From Legionella sp. MW5194 (GTDB lineage Bacteria; Pseudomonadota; Gammaproteobacteria; Legionellales; Legionellaceae), in NCBI RefSeq assembly GCF_016864235.1, contig NZ_CP045732.1, positions 1,364,001-1,428,000 of the forward strand: 64,000 bases of DNA. Direction: 5' to 3'. The notes beneath the pieces were generated by a model. That model did not search any database and was not told where the DNA came from. It saw nothing but the letters and a program-made list of their open reading frames with translations. The translations under genes were made by a program, and so were the position numbers. Shown piece after piece: positions 36,976 through 46,187 of this stretch; the first letter of the stretch is position 1, and each line of letters begins with the position of its first letter.

Positions 36976-37626
36976 ATGAATCCGAATGATAAAATTCGAG
37001 ACCAAATTTTGCAGTGGTTTTATGATAGAAATGCTTCTGCTAAAAGTCGACGTGGTAAAAATGGTTCTGAAGCTAAAATTAGTGAAATTAAAAAAGGATT
37101 AAAGGATTGCTTTGGTCTTTCTCCAAAAGAGGTTATTGCAAATCTGACCTATTTAATAGATAAAGGATGGATTAATGAGTCAGAAATAACCAAAACGGTT
37201 AAAACAAAAGAAGGAAATACTATTCCTTCAAGTTTAACTTGGTATGTGATCTCTTCGGCTGGAATAGATAAATTAGAAGCTCCTTCTGATTATCGTGAAA
37301 ATATCAGATATCCGGGAATAAATATTGGTGGTGAAGGCAGTATTATCAACATTGGTAATGGTAATATTGTAAATGTAAATTATAAGCCTCTTCACGATGA
37401 GTTAGAAACATTAAAGCAAACTATCGCTAAAAGTAATTTGGATGATAACCAAAAGCTTGAAGTTTCAGTTGATATAGAAACATTAAAAGATCAATTAGCA
37501 AAAAATAGCCCTGATAAAACTATTGTAGGATACATTTGGTCTAAAATTGAAAAAGTTGCTGAAATCTCAGGGTTTCATGATGCTATAGTGAAAATTGCTC
37601 CCCTGGTTTCAGGTTTAATCCAATAA
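36976..37626 (+). CDS. Hypothetical protein with winged-helix-like N-terminus
   Basis: 216 residues. ATG at 36976, 61 bp from the ISL3 target duplication. The first 90 residues look like a winged helix (KIRDQILQWFYDR, VIANLTYLIDKGWI). A middle segment, GINIGGEGSIINIGNGNIVN (about 115-134), is a short beta-repeat of the kind that links domains in some bacterial defence proteins. The C-terminus is helical with a charged coiled-coil-like stretch and a hydrophobic end (IVKIAPLVSGLI). I do not recognise a named family. It lies among defence-gene remnants between two insertion sequences. Confidence 0.65.
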   Translation: MNPNDKIRDQILQWFYDRNASAKSRRGKNGSEAKISEIKKGLKDCFGLSPKEVIANLTYLIDKGWINESEITKTVKTKEGNTIPSSLTWYVISSAGIDKLEAPSDYRENIRYPGINIGGEGSIINIGNGNIVNVNYKPLHDELETLKQTIAKSNLDDNQKLEVSVDIETLKDQLAKNSPDKTIVGYIWSKIEKVAEISGFHDAIVKIAPLVSGLIQ

Positions 37627-37658
37627 AAAAATTATTTGCACCATCAAGTTTTTTTGAG

Positions 37659-38991
37659 AGTGTTCATCTAACTGTGTCACCTCGCTAGTTATCTAAGCCC
37701 TATATTTAATCTATCTTCAAAATAGATGTGTAACTGGGAAATGATAAGCGCCCAATTGTGCATGGGCTGATTCCATTTTTCCAGCACTTTTGGCAAGCAC
37801 AATAAATGAGCTTAATAAGGGCGTTTTCACTGGTGAAAGCGGCTTTATTTTTAGTGTATTTGCGGATTTGTCGATGAAAGCCTTCCACAATGTTAGTAGT
37901 ATAAATAATGCGCCTGAGTTCTTCTGGGTATTTAAAATATTGGGATAGAGCCTCCCAGTTATTATTCCATGACTTCAATACAGCGGGGTATTTTTTGCCC
38001 CATTTTATCTCTAACTCTATTAAGTGATGCTCGGCTAGCTCTTTGCTGGTTGCTCTGTACACAAGCTTTAAATCGGCCATGAACGCTTTCTGGTCTTTAC
38101 TGACTACATACTTTAGGGAGTTGCGAATTTGATGAACCACACAAAGCTGCACTTCGGTTTTAGGAAACACCTCAGCAATCGCCTCAGGAAACCCTTTAAG
38201 CCCATCAATGCTTGCAATGAGGATATCCTCTACGCCACGGGCTTTGAGGTCATTTAGAACACCAAGCCAGAAGCGAGCCCCTCATTTTCAGATAAATAAA
38301 GACCTAAAATATCCTTCCGCCCTCCGGTGTTACTGCAAGAACTGTATAAAACGCTTTGCTAGTCACTTTCCCCTCGACACGTACTTTAAAATGCATGGCA
38401 TCTAAAAAAGCAATAGGATATACAGACTCCAAAGACCGATTGCGCCATTCGGTAATCATAGGAAGTAATTTATCTGTGATAAGGCTGATTTTAGCTGACG
38501 ATACTTCTAAACCATACATCTCGGCTAGGTGTTCACTTATGGCTTCGTAGCTCATACCCAGGGCATATAAGGCTAAAACTTTGTTATCTAGGGATTCATT
38601 CAATACAGTTTGACGCTTCTTGACAATTTCTGGCTCAAAACTACCGTCTCTATCTCTTGGTGTCTCTAAATCAAAACACCGGAAGTGGATTGTATGGTCT
38701 TGGTCGTTTTGCCATTGCGTCGATTCGTAAGTCCGGTTTCATGGCACGCTTCCATATGCGTGTCCATTTCACCTTCCAAAGCAGCTTCTAATAGTTCTTT
38801 GATTAACGGCGTTAATATCCCGTCTTTACCCGTCAAGGATTGACCTGATTTTAATTGAGATATCGCATCTGCTTTGAAATCATTGAAATCAAAATTCGCT
38901 AAATCTATTTTTTTATTCTTATTCATTGTCACCTCTACAAAATTGTACAAATTATATCAATTTTTAGAGATGACACAGTTATTTGAACACT
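37659..38991. mobile_element. IS256-family insertion sequence, degraded
   Basis: Inverted ends: AGTGTTCA-two bases-TAACTGTGTCA at 37659-37683 and its reverse complement form at 38967-38991, about 22 of 25 positions alike. No target duplication is visible (flanks TTTTTGAG and ACCAGTCA), so one side may have been deleted or rearranged. The right end cuts into the DUF262 gene. The transposase is broken in at least two places. Confidence 0.8.
37706..38950 (-). pseudogene. IS256-family (mutator) transposase, broken
   Basis: Three pieces in order on the minus strand: N-terminus (38666-38950; KELLEAALEGEMDTHM, NRRNGKTTKTI), middle (38304-38603; VLALYALGMSYEAISEHLAEMYG, PIAFLDAMHFKVRVEGK with the first catalytic Asp) and C-terminus (37706-38170; VQLCVVHQIRNSLKYV, TTNIVEGFHRQIRKYTKNKAAF). 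Two frame breaks (near 38290 and 38640) disable it. The conserved order and combined length are those of an IS256 transposase of about 400 residues. Confidence 0.85.
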
Positions 38992-39937
38992 ACCAGTCAG
39001 ATATATAATCTTTATTTGCTATTGTTAATTCTTGCTCTATTTTTTTCCAATAATCTTTTAAAACAAAATTACGAGATTTTTCATTGTTAAGCATCAAGGC
39101 AAAATTTCTGATTTTATCTCCATCAGTTAATGGTTTTCCTGTTGAATTAATACTCTCAAAAATTTTTTGTGGATTATCGTCTGAGGAATCAAGAGCAATT
39201 GTAACAATTTCAAATTTAGATAAAGCATTTATATATTTATGTAAGGTATCTTTTTCCTTAAAATATGCATAAAAATGTTCATATGCCTGATACAATTTAC
39301 TTCCTTTTGATTATTCACTAATTTTTTTTCTCAAATATTAGTTCAAAAATTTCATTATCTGTTGTGACAGTCCGCAGTTTAATTCTGTTTTGTTCCTCAC
39401 TGTAAGGTTGGCTGTTATAAAGATATTGTTCTCTGATAGCTTCCGCAGGTATATTGGACAAAGAAGAGTTACTTTCTATTATGTGATATAAGGCTGTAAG
39501 CATAAGAAGTACAGTTGTAGCTCTTTGCTGTCCATCAATAATTGTCTTATTATGGCCATCATTTATATAAACTATGCTGCCGAAGAAGTGATTTATATCT
39601 TTCTCCATTACATATTTAAGATCCTCTATAAAAGAAGCGATATTAGCTTTGTCCCAAGAATATGGTCTCTGGAAATCAGGAATTATTAAGTATTTACCAG
39701 GGGTATAAATAAATGTTTCTATATTTGTCATTCAGCACCCTAATGGGACCACTTTGTCATCACCTAAAGGGACCACCCCATTAGCACTTAATGGGACCAC
39801 CTAGTCATCACATAAAGGGACCGGGCTGTCAGCAGCTAAAGGGACCACCCCACCTATCAAACTTTGGTTAAAAATGAACATAATTTTTCTCTGTTTATTC
39901 ATAAATGGGGAAATGGATGTCAAACCGGAGATTTGAG

Positions 39938-41464
39938 ATGCACGAATATATCATTATTATTAGCCAATTGCGTCAAGGCGCTACGCTCAGAGGGCTGTCC
40001 CGTGACAAACTTGCCGATAGAAAAACGCTTAGGAGGGTGCGTGACATTGCGATAGAGCAAGGCTGGTTAGAAAAGGATAAGTCAATCCCCACAGAACAGG
40101 AACTGGCGTTATTTTTGAAAAGAGCAGTGCCAATAGCTTTTTGAGCATACAGCCATACCGGGTGAAGATTGAAGAATGGACCAGACAGGGCGTTCAGGCC
40201 AGCACTATCTATGCTCATTTACAACGAGAACATGGTTTTAAAAGTAGTTATAGCGTTGTTCAACGCTATATCAAGTCTTACAAGGAAAAACAACGAGCGG
40301 TCACCACGATATTAGAGTTTAAACCGGGCGAATCAGCACAGGTTGACTTTGGGCAAGGACCTAAAATTACTGATGGCAAAGGAGAGGAACAGAAGACCTG
40401 GATCTTTGTGATGGTGCTCTCCTGGAGCCGTCATATGTATGCAGAAATGGTCTTACATCAGGATGTTGAGACATGGCTTGCCTGCCATCGGCGTGCCTTT
40501 GAATGGTTTAATGGTGTTCCAGAAAAATAATTATAGATAACGCGAAGTGTGCGATTACGAAAGCTTGTTACCACAACCCTTGCGTTCAAAAGGCATATGG
40601 GGAGTGCGCATCAGGCTATGGTTTTATTATTTCCCATGTCCTCCGTATGATCCCCAGAAAAAAGGCCGAGTTGAATCCGGGGTTAAGTACGTTAAAACCG
40701 CTTTGTTCCACTGCGCCAGTTTAGAAGCTTAAACGATGCGAACGAGCAGTTAAAGATCTGGTTAATACAAGAGGCTGGCGCGCGCAACCACGGCACTACT
40801 CATGAAAAGCCTTTGGTTCTATTTGAAATTGAACAACCTCTTCTTAAAAAACTGCCTAACCATCCGCCCGAGTTTGCGGCGTGGGAAAAGGTCAAGCTTC
40901 ATGGTGATTGCCATGTGCAATACAAGAAATGCCGATATTCAGGTCCATATCGCCTCGCACGGCAAGAGCTTTGGCTTAGAGCAACGGATACAACTATCCG
41001 ACTGTATTTCAATCATCAACTGGTAGCACTCCATCCGAAACTCGAAATACCAGGCACCAAACATACAATACCAGAACACCTTCCACCGAATGCTTTGGCT
41101 TACTCGATGCGAGATGCCCAGTGGTGCCTAAAGCAAGCACATGAAGTTGGAAGCCAATGCGTGATTGCTATTGAGGGACTATTAAATGATTCAGTCGTAG
41201 ATTATCTTCGGGCTGCACAAAGCATTCTCGGTCTTAGGAAAAATATGGCGATGACCGTCTGGAGGCTGCTTGCCATAGAGCGCTTGTTTTTCAAAGCGTG
41301 CATTATAAAACAATCAAGACGATGCTAGAGGTTGGGGCTGAAAAGCAAGCCTTACCGCATGAGGAAGAACCGACAACATTGGCCAAACCCTATTCGGTAG
41401 GGGGAAAGTTCTGCCGGAATACGTCCCACTTATTACACTAATACAAACAACAGGAGACAAATGA
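39938..41464 (+). pseudogene. istA: istA transposase, multiply frameshifted
   Basis: ATG at 39938 with CCGGAG upstream. Pieces in different frames: the N-terminal HTH (EYIIIISQLRQGATLRGLSR), the first catalytic Asp region (ESAQVDFGQGPKITDG, then WIFVMVLSWSRHMYAE), the second (IIDNAKCAITKACYHNP) and the Glu region (PPYDPQKKGRVESGVKYVKTA), then the C-terminal half (from about 40813) to the usual end ITLIQTTGDK, overlapping istB. At least four breaks, so not functional. Confidence 0.82.
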
Positions 41465-42224
41465 TGATAAACCCGATGCCCGAGCTATCTTCGCAGTTAA
41501 AACAACTACGGTTATCGCATGTTGCTGAGAACATCCCGCTGCGTAACCGTGAGTCTATAGAAAAGAAGCTAAGCTACCCTGAGTTTCTGGGATTACTGCT
41601 TCAAGATGAGTTATTAGGAAGGGAAAACAAAAATTAAGAACACGAATGAAGCGTGCACGTATCCGTGGTGACAAGACGATAGAATCATTCGATTTTGACT
41701 TTAACCTTAAAATCAATCGCGCTCAAATACAGGAGTTAATCTCGTGTTCATTTATTGCAGAAAAAGTTCCCATTCTCATCGTAGGACCTTGTGGAACAGG
41801 GAAATCTCATATTGCTCAAGCCATAGCTCATTGTGCGATACAAAGAGGAATCGATACACTCTGGCTTTCGCAAAATCAACTCTTTAATGAGTTGCAAGCA
41901 GCTAGAGCATCAGGTCGATTTGATAAAAAGTTCTCAGAACTGGTGAAAATGCCACTACTAATCATCGATGATTTTGGACTAAGACCATTACGCAACCCCC
42001 AGGATGAGGATTTTCACGACCTAATCTCGGAAAGATATGAGCGTGCATCAACGATCATTACATCCAATCTGGACTTTAGCGAATGGGGTTCTGCTTTCCC
42101 TAATCGATTACTTGCTGCAGCCACTATCGATAGATTAAGACATAATTCATATCGGGTTACATTAGATGGTCCCAGTTACAGAGGAGAGCGAGAAACAAAA
42201 AGCGAAAATAACATGTATAATTAA
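41461..42224 (+). pseudogene. istB: istB AAA+ ATPase helper, one frameshift
   Basis: The N-terminal part from the ATG pair at 41461/41464 (MPELSSQLKQLRLSHVAENI) ends at a stop near 41637. The rest (41646-42224) has Walker A GPCGTGKSH, Walker B LLIIDDFGL and the IstB end RLLAAATIDRLRHNSYRVTLDG. Adding one A to the run after GGGAAAAC restores the conserved ENKKLRTRMKRAR junction, so a single-base loss in a poly-A run explains the break. It overlaps the end of istA, as usual in IS21. Confidence 0.82.
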
Positions 42225-42435
42225 CTAAAAGTGGACAAGTTTGATAGGTACCGTTTTGACATTTTAGGCGGTCCCATTAGCTGCTGATCGACGGTCCCTT
42301 TAGCATGCTGAATGACAATATTGTCGTGTGAAACTTTCATTTTCCTGACATCCATGTATTTTAACTTCATTATAGCAAATCATTAATGAATGATATCTTT
42401 GAATAAATCATACATCGGCATTAGGCCATCGATAA

Positions 42436-42591
42436 GGATTTGATACTAAAAACGTTATACGCACTCTTTTACAGGCTGAATGGTTGGAGCAGGGTAGTGA
42501 CGGTAAATCGTCTCAAAAACCAAGAATAGCAGGTTTAGGATCACCTCGATGTTATGTCTTGAATGAAAACCTCTGGTCAGCAGAAATCTAA
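42436..42591 (+). pseudogene. C-terminal fragment of a mobile-element primase/DUF3987-like protein
   Basis: About 51 residues in one frame (VIRTLLQAEWLEQGSDGKSS, then RIAGLGSPRCYVLNENLW) ending at TAA 42589-42591, with no start codon and a stop just upstream. The wording resembles the C-terminus of DUF3987/plasmid primase-helicase proteins, but the fragment is short. It lies directly upstream of G-rich repeats resembling a replication origin, supporting a replicon remnant. Confidence 0.4.
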
Positions 42592-42607
42592 AAACCAAGC
42601 AAAAATG

Positions 42608-42727
42608 GGTGGGGCACGTGGGGCAGTCGGCTTAAATGAATTATTTGCCCCACATGCTGTTAAACCGAGTGGGGCAGGTTACGCCTAGTGTTTACAAGGT
42701 TTCCCCAGCTGCCCCACGTGCCCCACC
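42608..42727. repeat. G-rich inverted and iteron-like repeats
   Basis: A perfect 19-bp inverted repeat GGTGGGGCACGTGGGGCAG (42608-42626) and its complement (42709-42727), 82 bp apart. Each arm holds two copies of GTGGGGCA, and two more copies, one in each orientation, lie between them (near 42646 and 42669), giving six in 120 bp. This looks like an iteron cluster or a large stem-loop such as a plasmid-type origin or a protein-binding array. Next to a primase-like fragment. Confidence 0.7.
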
Positions 42728-42748
42728 AAAAATTGAACTGTCCGTGGG

Positions 42749-42925
42749 TTAATTTATCTCTCGAATTAAATTAATAATTAACTGAATCATAATATCTTTT
42801 TGGGCTGGATCACTTTGGGCAACCAACAAGGCAATGGCGACTAATGCATTGTCATTAATTTTAACATCACCGTTTCGTTTCAAATGGTGTTGATTAAGCT
42901 GTAAGAACCAGACAAACTGATCCTC
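42749..42925 (-). pseudogene. Fragment of an element gene cut by the IS3 insertion
   Basis: About 57 residues (GEDQFVWFLQLNQHHLKRNG, then VAIALLVAQSDPAQKDIMIQ) with a normal stop at 42749 but whose 5' end runs into the IS3 end, where the apparent ATG lies in IS sequence. I do not recognise the family. Probably the C-terminus of a gene of the same lost element as the primase fragment. Confidence 0.45.
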
Positions 42926-42949
42926 TCCCAAAAACAGAGCCGTCAAAAA

Positions 42950-43806
42950 CTAGAAAAAATTGACATCCGAGATTTTCTGCCTAAACTGATTTGGGGTCAA
43001 ATTGTTCAGGGAGGAATGGGGCCGAAAATCGTTGTAATCTTGACGCCATTCCTCAATTTTTCTTTTAGCATCTTCCAGAGAAAGAAACCAGTGGCTGTTC
43101 AGGCATTCATCCCTAAAACTGCCATTAAATGACTCAATAAACGCGTTATCTGTTGGTTTTCCGGGCCTTGAGAAATCCAAAGTTACATTATTCTGATAAG
43201 CCCATTTGTCTAATATCTTTGAAATAAACTCAGGGCCATTATCAATCCGGATGCTTTTTGGTAGCCTGTTATCAAGGACTCTGAGCTCCTCAAGAACATT
43301 CACAACTTCCTCACCCCGAATAGTCGGCCCTACATGAATAGCCATGCATTCCCGACTAAAATTATCGACTATAGTTAAAGCCCGTATTCTCCTCCCATTA
43401 AACAGATTGTCAGAAACAAAGTCCATGCTCCAGCATTCGTTTAAAGTGGACGCCATTAATCGTTCTTCTCTGTGCGCACCAGCAACATGACGGCGCGGAC
43501 GCTTTCTGCGAAGATTAAGACCTTCCTCACAATAAATGCGGTGAACTTTTTTGTGATTAATAACCCATCCTTCCCGCCTTAATAAAACATGAATGCGTTG
43601 ATAACCATAACGTACCCGTGTGTGGGCTATCTCACGTATACGGTGTCTTACTGCTGTATCTTCGCCACGACATGAACGGTACTGATATACACTACGGCTT
43701 AACATTAGAACGTCACAACTTCTGCGGATGCTTATCCGGTAACTGTCCTGAAGGGCTAATGCCAACGCTCGCTTTTTCCGTGGCTTTAAAGCTTTTTTGA
43801 CAGAAC
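42950..43806 (-). CDS. IS3 transposase orfB (DDE catalytic part)
   Basis: DDE integrase-core protein: the N-terminal HTH_21 part (VRYGYQRIHVLLRREGWVIN), then WSMDFVSD (first Asp), IRIDNGPEF (second Asp) and NAFIESFNGSFRDECLN (Glu), ending PHSSLNNLTPNQFRQK. This is the IS3 layout. It has no good start of its own; the open frame extends upstream of the ATG at 43765 to overlap orfA, and is normally made as an OrfAB fusion by -1 frameshifting at A-AAA-AAG (43798-43792, minus strand). Appears intact. Confidence 0.9.
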
Positions 43807-44052
43807 ATCCTGCAACATCTGCTTATCAAGACTTAGGTCAGCAACCAACTGCTTAAGACGCTTGTTTTCATCTTCCAGCTGACGAAGTTTCCTGAGTTCC
43901 GATGCACCAAGCCCACCATATTTTTTCTTCCATATGTAAAATGTCGCCTCGCTTATTCCCAGCTTTCGGCATACCTCTGAAACACTCGTTCCCAGTTCCG
44001 CCTGCTTCAACCCAAACAGAATTTGTTCTTCTGTAAATTTGCTTCTTTTCAT
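43786..44052 (-). CDS. IS3 transposase orfA (HTH and leucine zipper)
   Basis: 88 residues: the HTH start MKRSKFTEEQILFGLKQAE and ISEATFYIWKKKYGG, then a leucine-zipper-like LRQLEDENKRLKQLVADL. The last codons, TCA AAA AAG CTT TAA, contain the slippery heptamer A-AAA-AAG in the zero frame, which moves ribosomes into orfB. DNA-binding and regulatory part of the transposase. Appears intact. Confidence 0.9.
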   Translation of the reverse strand: MKRSKFTEEQILFGLKQAELGTSVSEVCRKLGISEATFYIWKKKYGGLGASELRKLRQLEDENKRLKQLVADLSLDKQMLQDVLSKKL

Positions 44053-44127
44053 GATGGCTTATACCTTTTTTGCTTGTTGATATTTTGCCAGATTTCTCCA
44101 GTTTAGGGTGGATCTATTTTCAGGGAG

Positions 44128-44358
44128 GAGATCAATACAACGCAATATAATTGGTGCATTTATTTAGGTGCGTTGGCGCCCGTGTCTACTTCATCAGGTT
44201 ATACATCCACCGTACCGCCCTCAGCTGATTCAGCATCGAGTCCCGGTCTGTATAATTATAATTTAATAAGCAACCATATTTATCTTGGTCCCATTGCCTG
44301 TAATGATAGAACCCTTACGTGCGCTGCAGCGAATCAACAAGTTCAACCATTTTCTTAA
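44128..44358 (+). pseudogene. 3' fragment of a tandem copy of the secreted protein downstream
   Basis: An open frame entering from the IS3 end (INTTQYNWCIYLGALAPVS) ends IYLGPIACNDRTLTCAAANQ and stops at 44358. The end matches the downstream protein (CLGPITCNDKTLTCKVATSQ), with the same Cys spacing and a similar final Gln-Pro-aromatic-Ser pattern. So this is the tail of a paralogue whose 5' part was lost or displaced by IS3. Confidence 0.75.
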
Positions 44359-44375
44359 TACAAGGGATTATTAAC

Positions 44376-45065
44376 ATGATTAGGGTAAAGAATTATTTGC
44401 TGTGTATGCTTGGTGGGATTTCGTTGGTAACAAGTGTGTATGCAAAAAATGCAGATGCAGATGATTATGCGCTCATGACAGTTAGCGATATACAAAGCAC
44501 AAGGCTGTCAAATATTACCATAACAAACAAAATTGGTGCGCCAATCGCGGTATCGGGGTTATTTATTGCAAGTTTTGACATCAATGATTGTTCGGCGTGT
44601 TTTGGTAGTGTTGTAGCTGGAGACAACCTTGGCGGGGCCGTCGTTTCCCCACTGACTTTTAAAGCGAATCAAACACTTCCTATTGGACAAAATTATTTAT
44701 ATAACATGCTTTATAATGGCATTTATTATATTAAAAATACCATAGGTTCACCATGCTCCTTACCAGGGTGCTCCTGGCCCGGTGATGATCCAAATGTTCA
44801 CGGGTGGTGTGTTACTATTAATGTTATTTCTCCAAACGCTAGTTACACCTACTCGAATTACACGAATGGCTCGAACCCGCCAGCAAATACACCTGCCTAC
44901 TCTAGTGCAGGAAACTCAATACCGTTTAACTATAAGTATGATTTAATAGACCCTAATACACTAGGCACCGGAAATGCTTGTCTCGGCCCGATTACTTGCA
45001 ATGATAAAACCTTAACTTGTAAAGTGGCTACTTCTCAAAATGAATCATTTCAGCCTTACAGTTAA
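44376..45065 (+). CDS. Secreted Cys-containing hypothetical protein
   Basis: 229 residues. ATG at 44376 with AAGGGA upstream is chosen because it begins a clear signal peptide (Lys-positive start, hydrophobic core LLCMLGGISLVTSVYA, cleavage before KN). The mature part is beta-rich, with Cys pairs (NDCSACFG; PCSLPGC; CLGPITCNDKTLTC) likely to form disulfides in the periplasm or outside. A damaged tandem copy lies just upstream, so the gene was duplicated. I do not recognise a family. Flanked by IS3 on one side and a glycosyltransferase on the other. Confidence 0.8.
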   Translation: MIRVKNYLLCMLGGISLVTSVYAKNADADDYALMTVSDIQSTRLSNITITNKIGAPIAVSGLFIASFDINDCSACFGSVVAGDNLGGAVVSPLTFKANQTLPIGQNYLYNMLYNGIYYIKNTIGSPCSLPGCSWPGDDPNVHGWCVTINVISPNASYTYSNYTNGSNPPANTPAYSSAGNSIPFNYKYDLIDPNTLGTGNACLGPITCNDKTLTCKVATSQNESFQPYS

Positions 45066-45110
45066 AGCTGGGCTGCACTGATAATGAGGGTTTTTAACCT
45101 GGATTCTATC

Positions 45111-46049
45111 CTAATACCCATTGATTTTTTTATACATCTGGGGCTTTGCGAAGGGACTTGTTAAAAGGACAACTAACCTTACGTATTTTCTCAAGATGCT
45201 CAGTAATCGCCGATGAAAGAACTTCTTACTGTATATTCTGTAAAGAGGCAACAAGAACAGTTCTATCGAGGCCACGACAGGGAAGAGGATTGAGGACAAT
45301 AGAAACGCTGATACAGCGGCAAATCGTCGATAGCTTATATTCATTTTAAGTCGTTGCAGTTTAGTGCAATACGTTCTAAACAGTACGGTACGGAGTTTCA
45401 ACCGTTCTGCCGTTATTTCTTCAAAGACGACTGCTTTTTTTGACCTTATCATTTTTGCCCCTTTCTTAAATGCAGCAAAGAAAAAGGCAGCATCCCCTCC
45501 ACCAGACAGCGCATAAAATTCATCAAAACGCAGTGCCAAGCCCTCAGGATGAATTAACGATACAGAAAACAAAACACCACATGTACCGCACGTTTGTAAC
45601 CTTTTTACTCGCTTTTTCTCTTCGTCAGGGATGGATTGCAATGACGGTGCGCAACCCTGCTCGACATACTTCAAATTCATAGAAACCACGGCGGCATGGT
45701 GTTCTTTCATCCATGCATAGGCCCACTTGAGGGCTTGTTTATCCGCATACTGATCATCATCAAAAAAACATACCCAATCTGCTTTGTGGGATAAGGCTTC
45801 TTGCAAAGCCGCATTTCTGGCAATGGATATACCACGCCTGGCCTCATGCCGGTACACCACAGGAAAATTGGTCTTGCTCTGAAAGCTTTCTACTAACGAT
45901 TGGTTGTTAGGGGATGCTTCATTGTCTACCACAATGAATATTAAATGCCAATCGTCCAGACATTCCTGCTGAATCAACGATAAAAGACAGCGCTCTAACA
46001 TTTTGGGGCGCATGCAGGTACAGACACAAACCGCGATCGTTTCACTCAT
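45111..46049 (-). CDS. Glycosyltransferase family 2
   Basis: GT-A fold glycosyltransferase of about 312 residues. The N-terminal nucleotide-sugar domain: VCVCTCMRPKMLERCLLSL, FIVVDNEAS, ARRGISIARNAAL, and the metal-binding WVCFFDDDQ (DxD, about residue 97). The C-terminus has a hydrophobic segment (FLLSSILFPVVASIELFLL) that may anchor it to the inner membrane, so it probably adds a sugar to a lipid-linked glycan or surface polysaccharide. ATG at 46049 is preferred over the frame start at 46103, since the family begins at the ETIAVCVCTC strand. Acceptor unknown. Confidence 0.85.
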   Translation of the reverse strand: MSETIAVCVCTCMRPKMLERCLLSLIQQECLDDWHLIFIVVDNEASPNNQSLVESFQSKTNFPVVYRHEARRGISIARNAALQEALSHKADWVCFFDDDQYADKQALKWAYAWMKEHHAAVVSMNLKYVEQGCAPSLQSIPDEEKKRVKRLQTCGTCGVLFSVSLIHPEGLALRFDEFYALSGGGDAAFFFAAFKKGAKMIRSKKAVVFEEITAERLKLRTVLFRTYCTKLQRLKMNISYRRFAAVSAFLLSSILFPVVASIELFLLPLYRIYSKKFFHRRLLSILRKYVRLVVLLTSPFAKPQMYKKINGY

Positions 46050-46187
46050 ACTCTGGTATTTTAGCTTGAATAGGGGGTAATTGAGCCGACAAAATAACAT
46101 CATGCCGTTGTTGTCGCAAATACTATTTAATTGAACGGCATAAGTGCAGAATTAATCATTGAGTCCACACTGTTTCCGGAGAAAGCC

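Larger units (their letters stand above)
39726..42317. mobile_element. IS21-family insertion sequence with 5-bp target duplication
   Basis: Ends carry the inverted sequence TGTCATTCAGCA at 39726 and its complement ending at 42317, flanked by ATATT on both sides (39721-39725, 42318-42322). Inside each end are repeated GGGACC-containing units (at least five at the left end, two at the right), the multiple terminal repeats typical of IS21. It contains istA and istB, both frameshifted. Confidence 0.9.
38991..42370 (-). pseudogene. DUF262 (GmrSD/restriction-like) gene destroyed by two insertion sequences
   Basis: Remains of a DUF262 protein: IPDFQRPYSWD, HFFGSIVYINDG and TIIDGQQRATTVLLML (39318-39731), then after a frameshift near 39300 FESINSTGKPLTDGDKIRNF (38991-39295). 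IS21 sits at the extreme N-terminus. If IS21 and one ATATT are removed, the reading frame continues smoothly into an ATG at 42370 (the restored protein begins MKLKYMDVRKMKVSHDNIET). IS256 removes the C-terminus at 38991. Family knowledge: DUF262 is the nuclease/NTPase-like half of GmrSD type IV restriction and other anti-phage systems. Not functional here. Confidence 0.8.
42925..44127. mobile_element. IS3-family insertion sequence (ends approximate)
   Basis: orfA and orfB on the minus strand, joined by a frameshift site. The right end is placed near 44127, where CTGAAAATAGATCCACCC (minus strand) begins and the secreted-protein fragment resumes; the left end near 42925, where a poorer match (AAAAACAGAGCCGTC) lies. 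No clear target duplication was seen, so both ends may be off by some bases. It is the only insertion sequence in the window with apparently intact genes. Confidence 0.75.

Noticed and set aside
42608-42727. CRISPR array
   Set aside because: The repeats are inverted, short and unevenly spaced, and no cas genes are near.
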